Below are positions 1 through 12,212 of a DNA stretch of 64,000 nucleotides, in pieces (position 1 is the stretch's first letter; every line of letters begins with the position of its first letter). The stretch is from positions 73,908,237 to 73,972,236 of the forward strand of contig CM060312.1 in NCBI GenBank assembly GCA_030674185.1. The letters run 5' to 3'. This DNA comes from Monoplex corrugatus. Lineage: Eukaryota > Mollusca > Gastropoda > Littorinimorpha > Ranellidae. A program made the position numbers and the translations under genes. The notes beneath the pieces are model-generated. The model saw only the letters and a list, made by a program, of their open reading frames with translations. It was not told the DNA's origin and searched no databases.

Positions 1-294
1 TTCTTAGGATGTATATGGCGTTAACAGTTCATTTCCCTTCCACAAATCCACACTGTTCTTCTGCTATTTCTCTTTTGATTCTATTCCTCATTATCATCAT
101 GATTATTCTTAATAGGGTTTTTGTTACATGACTCATCAAGCTGATTGTACGATGGAGTTCGCATTGTATAGTCCCTGCCTTCTTTGGAAGTGCAATGAAA
201 ATTGATTTTGAGATATCTTTGAGGATTTCTCCAGTGTCATAAATTTCATTTAGGAGGACTATTATTTTTTCCAATACCAAATTCCTGCAGGGCT
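1..294 (-). mobile_element. RTE-A copy A1: RT fragment, cut by window edge
   Basis: On the minus strand this reads the N-terminal part of the reverse transcriptase of the family called RTE-A here (SIFIALPKKAGTIQCELHRT, then AEEQCGFVEGK). The same segment is found in better copies at 7594-8010 and 14640-14940. It breaks off at about 294, in the linker before the RT, and joins unrelated sequence. No ATG-to-stop gene is implied; this is a truncated retrotransposon relic. Confidence 0.85.
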
Positions 295-319
295 TCAGGG
301 CTTTCTAGACAAGAAATGT

Positions 320-620
320 GTACATGCTCTTGGTGTCAGACACCAGAAACTCAACTTGCCGCCAGTAAGAGGAATGAATGATGCTGGTTAAAGAAATAAT
401 CCACACACAAAAGGCGATGATAGGAAGGAACACGTTGGAACACAACATAACCGCAGTCAGAGGTATTGTATATGCAGCACATAGGGACGCCCGGAAAGAA
501 AAATAGCCAGAGGTGAAAAGACCTTCTCATAAATTCAGACGTTAGCATTACATGGAGGATATTCATAAGAGAAAAGGATTCTGAAGAAACAAAGGAAGGT
601 TGACTCAGAATTTTTCATGT
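320..620 (+). mobile_element. Decayed fragment of non-LTR family E
   Basis: Short stretches around the sequence cagaaactcaacttgccg and the following 250 bases resemble 2180-2420, where they lie upstream of a recognisable RT remnant. Many indels separate the two. It is read as an old, broken copy of the same element. Only patchy nucleotide similarity supports it. Confidence 0.4.
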
Positions 621-1254
621 AGGCCTACCTATGGATTCAGACAAGCATTTCTTGGACAGAGAGTGGGGGTGGAGGTGAGTCAATCTTAATTTAACTCTGG
701 AGGGACGCACTCGTTCTTCTTTTCATCAAGTTTTACGTGTGTAGAAGGGAGAGGGGAGGAGAGGGGAGGACAAGGTAGGACAAGGGACGAAAGAAACGTG
801 GTGTGCGCGTGCAGATGTTTTACATACTCTCATGTGTTTTTTTTGCATATTTATAAGTTTAATGATTATCTTACAGTGTGAGATGTACCTTTCATTTACA
901 TTCTACTGTGTGTGGAAAATTCCCTGTTATGAAGAAATTTTCACAGGAGTATTATTTTGTGTATGTTGGATTTGTGTTTTGAACGGTTTACGTGTATGCC
1001 TGACGCAATGGCTATTAATGATACATTTTGTGGTTGAAAATTTTATCTTGTCTTCGAAAATGTGTGCATCAAGCAGTGATATTTCGTGGTTTCTACAGGT
1101 CCATGAACATTATCGGGAATTTTCATTTGAACAGTTTTAATTCTTTGTCGATGTATGTTTGATAAATTTGTGTTGGTGTTCATTGCGAGCGTGTGGCTGC
1201 ACAAATCCATTTCACTATAGATCAATATAGTGTTATGGTTTGAATTGAATTGAA
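621..1254. other. No gene seen
   Basis: AT-rich sequence with a short purine-rich run (gaggagagggg, about 745-790). The 102-codon open stretch at 832-1140 has no recognisable motif and looks accidental. Confidence 0.5.
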
Positions 1255-1525
1255 TCAAGGACTGGAGAAATTTTGGAAAGACTCGAAAGGGAAGAATAGT
1301 GCCCTCAGCAAAGCAGAATCAGCATGCAAGAAAGAGTAAAAATAAGTAGACACTAGATTACTTCTTCAGACATTTCCACTTCACCAGGAAACTATTCGAG
1401 CAGCCCAAATCTGCGATACTCACACTGGACAAAGATGCTCTGGAACAGTATCTCTGGAAAGCAAATGCCGATCCTCAGAGCAAGCCACCACTTCAAATCC
1501 AGGGTCTGGTGCGGCCTTCAAAACC
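1255..1525 (+). mobile_element. Decayed fragment of non-LTR family E
   Basis: This block parallels 2490-2740: both contain gtgccctcagcaaagcaga, then gaaactattcgagcagccc, then a sequence encoding a degenerate SGTLTVDKEAVEQ-type stretch. It is the linker upstream of the RT in the same element family. A second, independent fragment lies only 1 kb downstream. Confidence 0.5.
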
Positions 1526-2089
1526 AGAGAAAATGTAAATAACAAGCCACTTACAATAGATACAATATGTAAAGTGGTTTGATATAGCCAGAACCTAACA
1601 TTATCAATGAAATACTCTTATTTTTGTATCAGTAATGTCCAAGTGTAAGGGATTTATGGCCAAAATACTTTGTTTCAGGAGGGCTTCTGTTCTGAGGACA
1701 CTGCTGTCCAGTTTTTCCCAGAACTTCTTGCTACTGACACGTGTCCACTGATTTCTGAGAACAGTCCAGAAGATGTCCAGGAAAGACCAGATGACACTAG
1801 AAAAGACTTGGTATACTGGCTCAGTGGGCTGGCTCCCCGCCTTGTCTTTCTCCTCCTTGCCTCTAGTTCCATAAACGACATATGCTTCTTGGAATCACCG
1901 AAAGGGCAGGAGAATAATACATTCGATAAGATCAACCCAACCATGATTGAAAATCCATAAGTTCGAATTCCAACCTGTATCTGACGTAGAAGATTCTCTA
2001 CCAAGCCTGGAATAAAAATACACAGGATGGAAAATGACTGTATAAAGACTAATAAATGAGCAGCAGCGCACTGCACCAGCAGATAAAAT
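1526..2089. other. Unassigned stretch between family E fragments
   Basis: Open stretches exist on both strands (96 codons on +, 146 codons on - at 1675-2115), but neither shows a family motif. The position between two family E fragments suggests it may be element-derived; this is unproven. Confidence 0.35.
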
Positions 2090-3490
2090 GTTGGAAAACC
2101 AAGTCCAAGAAACAAACTACAGTGACAAAGACAACCATAATGATGAGTCAGACGAAGAATTTCTGCAAGCTCTTTCTGCTACATGCCAGAAACTTGACTT
2201 GCCATTTGCAAGTGCAAAAGAGGAATGGGAGAAGCTGAATAATGAATAGTCTCTAAATTACAAGCGCTAATAAAAAAGAGCACCATGGAACACAAACTAG
2301 CCATACTCAGAGATAAGAATGAGCAGTATATATGGGACGTCTTTGGAGTAAAACAGCCAAAGATGAAAACACCTCCTCAGACATCCAGTCGTCAACGAGA
2401 AATGGAGAACATCTGGAGGGGAAGAAAGAAATCACAAGAAACAAAATAAAAGTTCTTTTGAATTTGAGTCGGAAGGGTTAGAAAAATATGGAAAGATCTG
2501 AAAGCGATACAACGTGCCCTCAGCAAAGCAGAGTCAGCAAGGAGGGAAATGAATAAAATGGAGACCCAAGACTGCTTCTTTAGAGACCCCTCCCAGTTCA
2601 TCAAGAAACTATTCGAGCAGCCCAAATCCGGGACACTCACGGTGGACAAAGAAGCTGTGGAACAGCAATTCAGGAAAACATATTCCGGCCCTAAGACCGA
2701 GGCATCACTTGAAATCCAGGTCTGGTGTGACCTGTAACCCCAGAGAAAATGTTTGATAAGAAGCTGCCAACACTGGATGAATGGAAGATATTGGTTGAGA
2801 AAAGTAAAGCCACATCATCACCAAGGCCTAACAGAATACCTTACCTACTGTATAAGAAATGTCCCAATACTGTTGAATGGCTCCATAGACTGAGGAGGAA
2901 CTCGAAAGTCAGTAACCAATGGATGATAACTGATGGACTGTACATTCCAAAAGAACAGAATCTGAATGACATCAACCACTCACTTTTGACCTGCGAAGGC
3001 AACATTTTCTTCTCTGTCATGGCAGCAAGGCTGACGACAGTATTTTATGGAAAATGGAAACTTGAATTTGTCAGCCAGAGAGGAGGCATGTGGGAATGTC
3101 TGGATATGTTATTCATGCCACAACGATTTGGGAAGCAATCCAAAAAGCGACATCCATGTGGATCAGTCCCCCACACGATGATTCAACTGGCCCTTGGGAT
3201 GTATCATGTCCCAAGGGACATCAGAGAAAGCTGAAGATATACATCCAGGATTTCTCAGTGTAGTTTTCCACAAAAAGAATTCGCGACAGACTGGATCAGT
3301 TTGGAAGTGGGCATAACAATGGGCTGTGTAATTTTTCCGATATTGTTTGTGGTAGCGGCAGAGGTCATTATAAAGCAGCACTGAGGAGTTCAGGTCCAGC
3401 TGATCTCGGAAATGGATACCAAATGGTCCCCTCCCCTCCTTAGCTTTCATGGACGACACACCTCAGTGCTTTCCACAAAAGAAGAGGAAA
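2090..3490 (+). mobile_element. Non-LTR family E: linker and RT remnant
   Basis: Translated in three frames this gives the order expected of a non-LTR ORF2: an upstream linker (DCFFRDPSQFIKKLFEQ, about 2570-2630), the RT entry region (NRIPYLLYKKCPN, about 2830), GNIFFSVMAARLT (about 3000), SVPHTMIQLALGMYHVP (about 3165) and MGCVIFPILFVVAAEV (about 3310), which corresponds to the RT motif around xGCxxSxxLF. The FxDD catalytic box is not found. Stops and frameshifts are frequent. The wording of these motifs differs clearly from RTE-A. A restriction-enzyme-like-endonuclease lineage (NeSL/R2 type) is possible, but the endonuclease is not visible. Confidence 0.6.
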
Positions 3491-3610
3491 TTGTCTTATG
3501 TGGCAAGGCAAAGTCATTGACGTTTTCTTGTTTTGAAATGTTGAATGAAGGACTAATCAAGTATATGTAAATTCAGTAAGATATACTAAAGGCAACCACA
3601 AAATTTATAT

Positions 3611-3715
3611 ACACACAACACCACACACACACACAACACACACCATCGCACGCACGCACGCACGCAAGTGCACACACACGAACACACATTAACACACTCA
3701 CACACACACAACACA

Positions 3716-3762
<47 letters not shown>

Positions 3763-3774
3763 CACACACACACA

Positions 3775-3841
<67 letters not shown>

Positions 3842-3866
3842 ACACACACAATCACACACACACACA
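3611..3866. repeat. (CA)n microsatellite
   Basis: About 255 bp of nearly uninterrupted CA dinucleotides with a few CG and TC interruptions. Long open frames across it, made only of His-Thr or Cys-Val, are artefacts. Confidence 0.97.
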
Positions 3867-3904
3867 AGCAGGCACTGTTTTTTACGGGAAAAATAAAAAC
3901 ACGA

Positions 3905-4178
3905 AAATAGAATTAGAATAAATATTTGATGTAACAATACAACAGACGCGCAAATTTCTTGCCAACTGGTCTTTGTCAAGGGTAAACATGAGAAAACAAA
4001 TAACAAATAACAAACACAAAAACTAATGGAAAAGCTGCCCAACTTCGCTGTCGACATTTGTTTTTATATTTGTTATTTATCATCTGATATTTGTTGTCTT
4101 ACGTTTACGCTTGACAAAGGCCAGTTGACCGAAAACGGCGCCAATCTTGTTAAATGAAATGATATTTTCGTGTTTTTC
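3905..4178. repeat. Inverted pair of a dispersed terminal-type repeat
   Basis: The minus strand of 3905-3990 and the plus strand of 4090-4178 are related, and both resemble 38757-38850 on +. Shared core: cttgacaaaggccagttg followed by ccgaaaa and an AT-rich stretch. The two copies here face each other across about 100 bp. The gene-free core with a short GGCC..GGCC-like stem followed by GAAA recalls the ends of Penelope-like elements; that assignment is inference. Confidence 0.5.
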
Positions 4179-5239
4179 TGGCTGCTGTTTCTTTGAACGT
4201 TGGCGATCATACTGGTTTTGATTAAAAAAAAATGCTGTTAAAAACCATGTTAACAAGCTAACAAGAAACACCACGAGGGTGCAGATGGGACCCGCAGCAC
4301 CAATAAAGTGTTTCTTGTTAACTTGTTAACATGTTTTCACAGCATTTCAAAAAATAAATAAACAAGTTAAATGCTGTTAAAAACCATTATGACACTCCTG
4401 AAATACAGAATGTCGCGCATTTTGACAGCCCAAGTCTGTTTTCCTTACCTGTCACAACTTCTGTCCTTGTTTATATTTCATTTTCATTTTTGTTATAAAA
4501 ATAAAGACACAACAACAATTTCATTCTGAAATGGTGTTACAGAGATGACACTCAATAGATAGGATGTTGTCGAGTTGCTTCTATAATCAAAAGACCGTTT
4601 TGTAATTTATGTGCAAAACAACCTTTGATTACGGAAAGAACAACGTGCAAAGAGAACATTATAGTAGCAACTAATAGCAATATCACAGTAATTCAGCATA
4701 CGTTTTTCCTTCCCTGTAAGAATGCATGGGTGCGTGAGTGTGTGTGTGTGGCGCGCTGCATCATGAAGTGAAACAGAAGATCGATGCTGGAGAAATGATG
4801 ATGATTGCGGCGTGTTAAACAAAGGGAACTGTTGTTTGGAAAAAACAGTTTGAATTGGAAGCCATCGATTTTCTGAGAAAGAAACATGACAGTACAGCCA
4901 TTCTGACTGCTGGTGGGACAGAGAAAAACCACTACACATGGGAAAATAAACATATAAAGGAACACTTCATATACAAGTCACGATTAAGAACAAAATGTTC
5001 ACATAAATAATGGGAAGGTAAAATCAACTAAAAAGCACTAGGCATGTGAGGTTAGTCACCGGGAAGTAGATTACTGTCAGACTGTTTGCAATCAAAACGA
5101 ATAGAACACAAATGCACAGCGTCATATTATTGACTGCATGGTAATAAATCAAGCGACCTATCAGTGAACAAAATACACTTGCTGCTGCTCTCGCTATAAC
5201 TATACATGAACATAACCACTTGGTTCTTTTCTTCTCCCC
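4179..5239. other. No gene seen
   Basis: AT-rich DNA with poly-A and poly-T runs. Around 4225-4400 there are imperfect repeats of gctgttaaaaacca and gttaacaag. Open stretches on the minus strand at 4607-4965 carry no known motif. Confidence 0.5.
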
Positions 5240-5345
5240 CCTCCCCCCTTTTTCTCCCTGTTGAAGTATTGTGTGTGTATTGGAGCGGTAATAGCCCTAT
5301 TATGGCTCTACGCAGTCGGCTGAGCTCTAAGCAACAATAAGAATA
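5240..5345 (+). repeat. Dispersed repeat R2
   Basis: The segment from ctgttgaagta through tagccctattatggctcta and gcagtcggctgagctctaag to an A-rich tail matches 32140-32220 in the same orientation. The A-rich end (caataagaataaaaat) looks like the 3' end of a short retroposon. The family was not recognised. Confidence 0.55.
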
Positions 5346-5620
5346 AAAATAAAAACGTTTGGGTAAATCTCTGTTTACCATACACTGTTTGCGTCAATCT
5401 ATTCGTCATTGTAACCAGCACGCCATGACATAAGTCATGTAAGCTCACTGTACTGCTCAAAACACTTTCACTTGATTTATTGCATGATTCCAGTATGAAG
5501 TAAAGGCTTCTGGTTACAGAAACAGAAAGGGGAGGATAGAGGGAATAGTGGGTACAGTATATGTTTTCGTCGAAAGTTAATTATATTCATTTGTGATTGT
5601 TGAAATAAGTACATACGTTC
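5346..5620. other. No gene seen
   Basis: AT-rich spacer with no open frame of interest, between repeat R2 and the GT microsatellite. Confidence 0.4.
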
Positions 5621-5649
5621 GTGTGTGTGTATGTGTTTGTGTGTATGTA

Positions 5650-5680
<31 letters not shown>

Positions 5681-5754
5681 TGTGTGTGTGTGTGTGTGTA
5701 TACGTGTGTGTGTGTGCACGCGTGCGCGCGCGTATGTGTGTGCTTGTGTGTGTA
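5621..5754. repeat. (GT)n microsatellite
   Basis: GT dinucleotides with GTAT and CGCG interruptions. Long His-Thr or Cys-Val frames across it are spurious. Confidence 0.95.
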
Positions 5755-6220
5755 TATACAACCCATTCTTTTATAAACAGTGTCAAGACAGCTTAATATC
5801 ATTATTATCATTAGAGACTGAAAGTCATGGCAAGAAAAGATGAATAGAATTTAGTGATGTATATGTTTTACTAACATAATCTAGGCTGATATGCACGTAA
5901 CTCAACAGAACCTAGACAAACCACAGAAAGTGAGCTGTGTTAGAAATGAAGCAATTCAGTCACCGTGTTCTTTTCTTTCGTGTTTTACCGATTTGTTGCC
6001 TGACGATTCCAAGACAAATTCTGCGCCACATTCTCTTTTTGTATTTATCGACTCATTATAAACAAAAAGCAGGAATGTAAAGCAATAGAGCATGAAAGGG
6101 GCTAGATTCTATATTAAATTGTGATAGATAGACCTACCAAGGTATGACAGTGTTAGGTTATTTGAAGGGTTGGATGTGGAGCAATCTATCTTCCTTAAGA
6201 AGGTGACCAGAGTGTAGAGT
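5755..6220. other. No gene seen
   Basis: AT-rich spacer without recognisable coding or repeat structure. Confidence 0.4.
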
Positions 6221-6260
6221 CATCATCGTCGTCATCATCATGATCATCATCACCACCACC

Positions 6261-6291
<31 letters not shown>

Positions 6292-6305
6292 CATACGTCG
6301 TCGTC
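6221..6305. repeat. (ATC)n/(ACC)n triplet microsatellite
   Basis: CAT, CAC and CGT triplets over about 85 bp. Confidence 0.9.
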
Positions 6306-6597
6306 AATGTTTTTGTTTGCAAAAACAACACTAAATGAAGATTAACTGTTAGGCTTTCCCAATTCACATGGCGCTAGGCCCCGTGTGTGACAAAGTATCA
6401 ACAAAATGGTGCCACTTTTTTTTTCTCAGCGTGCACTCCCCAACCTTCCTGCTTGAGGCCACCTCCTCTGATTAAATTAATTTGCTATAGACCCAGGTTT
6501 AGGCAAGCTGATCACTCCAGAGAAGAATTGGGGATGATACACATCCAGGCAAGCCAGTATCAACCGTTCTGAAGTACTCTCTTTTGTGGACTACTTG

Positions 6598-9375
6598 ATC
6601 ATCATCATCATGATCAGGTACCTTGCTACATGGCGTTGGCGATCATGGACCGCCATCTGTCTCTATCTTCCGTTGCCTCAAGCATCTCTTCCACCCTCTT
6701 TGTCCTCAGCCACTCTGCAAGTCCGTCTAGTATCTTCTCCCTGGGTCTACCTGGTGCTTCTTTTCCCTCCAGCTTTCCTGTTGTGACCAGGTGATCCAAT
6801 TCCCCTTTCCTCATAAAATGTCTGTCTTTTCCTAATCTTCCTTATGAATGATCTTCTTGTGTCTGCCTCCATCAAGACTGTCTCGTTTGTTTTCTTTGCT
6901 GTCCATGGAACTCTCAACATTCTTCTTAGAAACCACATCTCAGCTGCCTCAATATTGTTCTGGCTTTGCTTGTTGACTGTCCACGCCTCACAACCGTACA
7001 ACTGTATTGGTTCTATATAACATTCAAGAACTCTCTTCCTGATGTTAATTGATAAGCATTTGTTCGTAAGAATGCTTTTCGTCTTCTTGAATGCTGTTTT
7101 GGCTTGGCCAATTCTGCTGGCTATTTCTGATGTGCATCCACCGTCTGGTGAAATGATCGTTCCCGGGTATTTAAACTTATCAACCTGTCTTAAGGTTGTG
7201 CCATTTGCTGTTATTTTGCATGAAGGGATTTCATGTTTTTTACTGATCACCATGACTTCAGTCTTCCTGCTGTTTAGTTCCAACCCCTTACCTTTGCTTT
7301 CTATTTCTAGTATATTCACAAGGTTTAGTAGGTCCCTTTCATTTTCTGCAATTAGCACGGTGTCATCTGCGTATCCAATGTTGTTTATCATTTCTCCTCC
7401 AACCTTTAATCCATGGTCTTCCTCTAGGTTTCTCATGATATCTTCTCTGTAAAGTGAAAACAGATCTGGTGACAAAACACAACCCTGTCTGACTCCTCTT
7501 TTGATGTTTTGGAAAGAGCTTATATCGTTTCCTATTCTCATTGCAGCTGTTTGTTCTCAATACATATTTCTGATTATTCGTAGATCTTTTCCATTAACAT
7601 TGAGTCTTTTGTAGTTGGTTGATCAATTCTTCGTGTCTTACCCGATCGAAAGCCTTGGTATAATCAACAAACCATAAATATAAATCTTTATTCATCTCGA
7701 TTGACCTCTGTATGATAGCTCTTAGTATGTATATGGCATTAATAGTTCCTTTCCCTTCCAGAAATCCACACTGTTCATCTGCTATTTCTCTTTTGATTGT
7801 ATTCCTTGTTCTCATCATGATTATTCTTAATAGGATTTTTGTTATATGACTCATCAAATTGATTGTGCGATGGACTTCGCATTCTATAGCCCCTGTCTTC
7901 TTTGGAAGTGCAATGAAAATTGATTTTGACATATCTTTGGGGATTTTTCCAGTGTCGTAAATTCATTTAGGACTGTTATTTTTGCAATACCAAATTCCTG
8001 CAGGGCTTCAATCATCTCTGTAGTAATGGTGTCTGGTCCTGGGGCTATTCCTGGTTTCATTTTTTCAGTGCTGCTCTAACTTCATCTTTCATTATGGGTG
8101 GTCCTTCAAGGTTCTTTCTAATAATGTGTTCTTCGTTTCTGTTATCCTCATAAAGGTCTTTAATGTACTCTCCCAAGCTGTCTAATATTTTGTCTTTTTC
8201 CATGATAAGCGTGCCATCTTTCGATTTTAAGCAACCAGTTGATGTGCATGTATTTTTCCTGTGGACAATTTCTTCAGTTTGTCTGTACATACCCTGAAGA
8301 TCCGTTTTGTGTCGATCTTCTATTCTTTGCATTTTGTTTTCAGCCAAACTTCCTTAGCTTCATTGCACCTATTCCTGATTTCTTTGTTTATCTTCCTGTA
8401 TATCTCCTCGTTTCTCTTTGCCTTCCTCCGTTCCTCCATCAAGCCTAAAATTTCTTTTGTCATCCAGTTCTTTTTTGCTTTTCTATGTGCTTCAGGGATT
8501 TCTTCACAGGCTTCATTTATCGAATTTCTCAACTTTGTCCATTGTTCCTCACTGTCACCAACGTCTTCCAGAACACTGAATTTGTTTTGAACACGTACAT
8601 AAATTTTTTACGTATCATTTCATCTTTCTTTAGTTTGATGTTGCTTTTGGTCTGTTTTCTTTTCCTTAATTTCAGCCTAGATGTTCCCACTACAAAAATG
8701 TGGTCTCTGTTGCAGTGTGCGCCAAGTAGTGTTTTTGATCACAGTAAAGAATTTTTATATCTTTTATTAGTCAGGATGTAGTCAATCTGATTTTTGATAT
8801 TATCTCCTGGACTCATCCAAGTTCATCTTCTTCTATTAGGCTGCTCAAACCAAGTATTTCCTACTATGAACTCATTCATCTGTGCCCATTCTACAAGTTT
8901 CCCTCCCCTTTCATTTTGTGTACCAAGGCCATGAGGTCCAACTATATCCTCCACCCTATCCTGTCCCACCTTAGCATTAAAATCTCCCATTATTAAAGTA
9001 ACTTCTAGTGATTTACATTGGGCCATGGCCATCTGTAATACTTCGTAAAATTGTCGATGTCTTCCTGAGTACTTGCAAATGTTGGTGCATACGCCTGAAT
9101 GATGATGATATCAAATGGTCTGCCTCCCAATTTGACCAGTAAAACTCTGTCGGACACTCCTCTTTCATGTGAGTTTCCACCAGAGTACATTACTGTATAC
9201 TCTCCTGATGTTATCATGCCTGTCCCTTCCATCTCACTTCCCCTAGTCCTAAAATACTAATGTTAAACCTTTCCATCTCCGTTTTGATATTGTCTAATTT
9301 ACATTTTTTTTGCAACAATGTTCTGATGTTCCATGTTGTGATTTTGGTATTTTTGAGTTTGAGTTTGATCACGCT
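6598..9375 (-). mobile_element. RTE-A copy A2, nearly full length, inactivated
   Basis: Reading the minus strand from about 9375, the start of an APE endonuclease (WNIRTL type) is followed by IMGDFNAKVGQDRVEDIVG (about 8950) and the EN-RT linker (8057-8532). The RT follows in pieces: AEQCGF-type fingers (7594-7932), then a 264-codon open stretch (6747-7541) with RQGCVLSPDLFSLY and the catalytic YADD (IGYADDTVLIAEN), and LYGCEAWT. The C-terminal GHFMRKGELEHL-type segment is next, and the element ends in a (GATCAT/GATGAT) tail at 6598-6613. At least five frame breaks show it is dead. No clear target-site duplication was found. Confidence 0.9.
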
Positions 9376-9922
9376 CACAATACGACGTAGGCCTACACAG
9401 CACAGCTACATCATTTGACGTAATTTAGCTCGCTTGTCAATCTCGTTTGCTCAAACCAGTCAGAATCTTAACAAGTCTGTTGCAATAGCCTCGATTTGTC
9501 AAAGTGAGATAATCTTCTGTTCAATCAAGGAGAACTAGAATAACTGTCCTCCAGACATACATTTTTATACAAAGTAGAACACTTTAAACGGTGTGCTGAA
9601 TCCTTCTCTCAATGTTGTCACATTGCTGCTCGATCCCGTTTTCCTTTGCCTACATTTGTTGATCAACTCTTTATACAGCGCTGTATTTCTCCTTTCCTTT
9701 CTCATTTTTCTGTTATATTTTAAACTCCTTCTGGTGTCACACATCTTTCACTTGTGATCCAATGGAGTGGATTTCCACTGGCTTATCCTTAGGACTCCGT
9801 AGCTGTTTCAGTCATCACTTGATTGAAATTGTTTTTGATGGCTTCAGTGTTTTTTCCCATGGCCGCCTGGCATTGTTTGCCGATGTCAGGATCTTTCAAT
9901 CTTTCACTTGATTAGGGATGGC
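9376..9922. other. No gene seen
   Basis: Flanking DNA upstream of the 5' end of copy A2. No open frame or repeat was recognised. Confidence 0.4.
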
Positions 9923-10151
9923 TGTTTATCATTCAACATTTATGGGCCATTTTATGAGGAAAGGGGAATTGGAGCACCTGGTCACAACGGGAAAGCTGGA
10001 GGGAAAGAGAGCTCCAAGTAGACTCAGGGAGAAGATATTGGACGGACTTGCAAAGTGGGTGAAGACAAAGAGGGTGGAAGAGGTGCTTGAGGCAACAAGA
10101 GATAGAAACAGATGGAAGGCCATGATCGCCAGCGCCACGTGGCAAGGCACT

Positions 10152-10186
<35 letters not shown>

Positions 10187-10196
10187 TTTATCATTC
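9923..10196 (+). mobile_element. RTE-A copy A3: 250-bp 3' end with TSD
   Basis: The element proper is 9935-10184. It encodes only the C-terminal tail (GHFMRKGELEHLVTTGKLEG and on to the end) followed directly by a (GAT)n tail. The 12-bp sequence tgtttatcattc occurs at 9923-9934 and again at 10185-10196, a target-site duplication. This is an extreme 5' truncation, as expected from target-primed reverse transcription. Confidence 0.92.
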
Positions 10197-10214
10197 TGTT
10201 GTTGTTATTAACCA

Positions 10215-10785
10215 TATCGTAAAGTTCATCATGACAAGGTCATGGGCCCTGCCAAGGTCAGCTGCAGGAAACGCCACTTTTAGTCCTATTGATTCCAGAC
10301 ATGGTCTGGGATTTTGGAAGAATATGATATATTAAGCAGTGATATTGAACGTTTAGGGAATGTCATGTTCATCATTGGAATGTTTTATGTTCACGAAGAG
10401 TGTTGCAACAATCAAGTCATTATCAATGCAAATTCTAGCAGGCTTAACCCCCTATCATCGGTACTGTCGTTACAATAGGGACCACAGAAATTCCTTCAGG
10501 TTTCTTGGGCATCTAAACCAACATTGGCGTTCCAGTCACACTGAGCGATAAGAGTGTCATTCTCGTCAACTGTGTTGATGACCGTTTGAATCTGAGTGTA
10601 GAATTCTTCAATCTGGTCATCGTCATAGTCTGATGTGGGTGCACATATTTGCACTACCGTGATGTTGGATGATTTCCCTTACAAGCGGACGGTTATGATC
10701 CTGCTGGAAACGGGACAGCATCCCAGCATAGAGTTCTTGATGTATACTAAAATGCCCACTCCATGTGCCTATTTGTCATCAACAG
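10215..10785 (-). mobile_element. Inverted 5' (endonuclease) part of a twin-primed non-LTR element
   Basis: The minus strand reads an APE-type endonuclease: GVGILVYIKNSM (about 10755), then VVQICAPTS, DDDQIEEFYTQIQTVINTVD, LIAQCDWNANVG (equivalent to the QGDWNAKxG motif), then degenerate sequence to about 10220. The RT half of the same element type starts immediately to the right on the opposite strand. That order, with the 5'-most part next to the junction, is the product expected from twin priming. Confidence 0.65.
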
Positions 10786-11765
10786 AATCTGGCACACAGG
10801 CGAGTGGCCCACGACATGGGACCCAATCTCTTATTATCGCCCTTCCCAAGAAAGGAAATCTCCAACATTGCCAGAACTACCGCACTATCAGTTTAATCAG
10901 CCATGCCATCAATGCACTACTCTCAATCATTTTAGATATATTACAGCTGTGAGCAGATACCATGACTGCTAAAGAAAAGGCCAAATTCTGCAAGGGCAGA
11001 AGTATCATTTAACAAATCTTTAACCTGCATTTTCTTTGCAAAAACATAGTGAGCTCTACCACGCCTTCATAGACTTCAAGAAGGCATTTGGCAGAGTATG
11101 CAAAAAGCACCAAGGGTCACAATGACGAAATTTAACATTGGGCAAAAATTAATCATCACATTAAAACAACTATACTTACAAGCAACCAGTGCGGTACTTT
11201 CACAGTGCTCTATTGGAAAGTAATACCGTATTTCAGTTGGAGTTTGTCAGGGCCTCATTTCGTCCCCTATGTTTTTGAACAAATTCCTGGAAGGCATTAT
11301 GCCGTAAAGATCATATCAGCACGACTGGCATTGGAGAACGAACCATTACAAACCTTCACTTCACATATGACATTGATGGCCTGGCAGCTAGCTTGTTAAG
11401 AGACTGGACGAAACGTCGGTAAGATATAACATGGATACCAGCACCAAGAAGAACGAGTTGATAGCCAGCCACAGCTGCACCATCACTACTAACGTAATTG
11501 CCCATGAACTGAAACTAGGAACTGTTCAATAAATCAGTTACCTGGGATCTCTCATTAGCACTAAGGGATCCAAACCTGAAATCATCTCAAAAGCAGCAAA
11601 GACGACATCAGCATTATCTAGGCTAAAACATGAACGGAAGGACAAGAACATCTCTATAAACACAAGCTCAGGCTCTTACGTGCATTGGCATATTTCACAT
11701 TTCTGTATGTACGTGAGACGTAGACCCTCTCGGCAGATTTGGAAAGATAAATTCAAGCCACAGAA
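10786..11765 (+). mobile_element. RT part of the twin-primed non-LTR element
   Basis: Three-frame reading gives the RT order: IIALPKKGNLQHCQNYRTIS (10830-10890), YHAFIDFKKAFGRV (about 11055, catalytic region A), GVCQGLISSPMFLNKFLEG (about 11230), then ISYLGSLISTKGS (about 11530) and a degenerate C-terminus up to the ATT/GAA microsatellite at 11772. The FADD box is destroyed. Many stops and indels are present. The motif wording differs from RTE-A, RTE-B and the L2-like element. Confidence 0.7.
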
Positions 11766-11771
11766 ATGAAG

Positions 11772-12180
11772 ATTTATTATTATTATTATTAGTAGTAGTA
11801 ATAGTAGAATAGTAGTAGTAGTAATAGAAAAAGAAGCAGAAGAAGAAGAATGCGAAGAGAAGAAGAATGCGAAGAAGAAAGAAGAAGAATGCGAAAGAAA
11901 GAAGAAGAAGAATGCGAAGAAGAAGAAGAAGAAGCAAGAAGAAGAAGAATGCGAAGAAGAAGAAGAGAATGCGAAGAGAAGAATGCGAAGAAGAAGAATG
12001 CGAAAGAAGAGAAGAGAATGCGAAGAAGAAGAATGCGAAGAAGAATGCGAAGAATGCGAAGAAGAAGAAGAATGCGAAGAAGAAGAATGCGAAGAAGAAG
12101 AATGCGAAGAAGAAGAATGCAGAAGAAGAAGAAGAAGAAGAAGAAGAAGGAAGAAGAAGAAGAAGAAGAAGAAGAAGAAG

Positions 12181-12212
<32 letters not shown>

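Noticed and set aside
1675..2115. 146-codon minus-strand frame with a hydrophobic N-terminus
   Set aside because: No recognisable family, overlaps a plus-strand frame, and is embedded in retroelement debris.
3573..4057. Long His-Thr and Cys-Val open frames across CA/GT repeats (also 5477-5843, 29842-30085, 37751-38365, 55529-55966, 56826-57167, 61154-61491)
   Set aside because: They are translations of dinucleotide repeats in every frame, with no initiation context or conserved flank.
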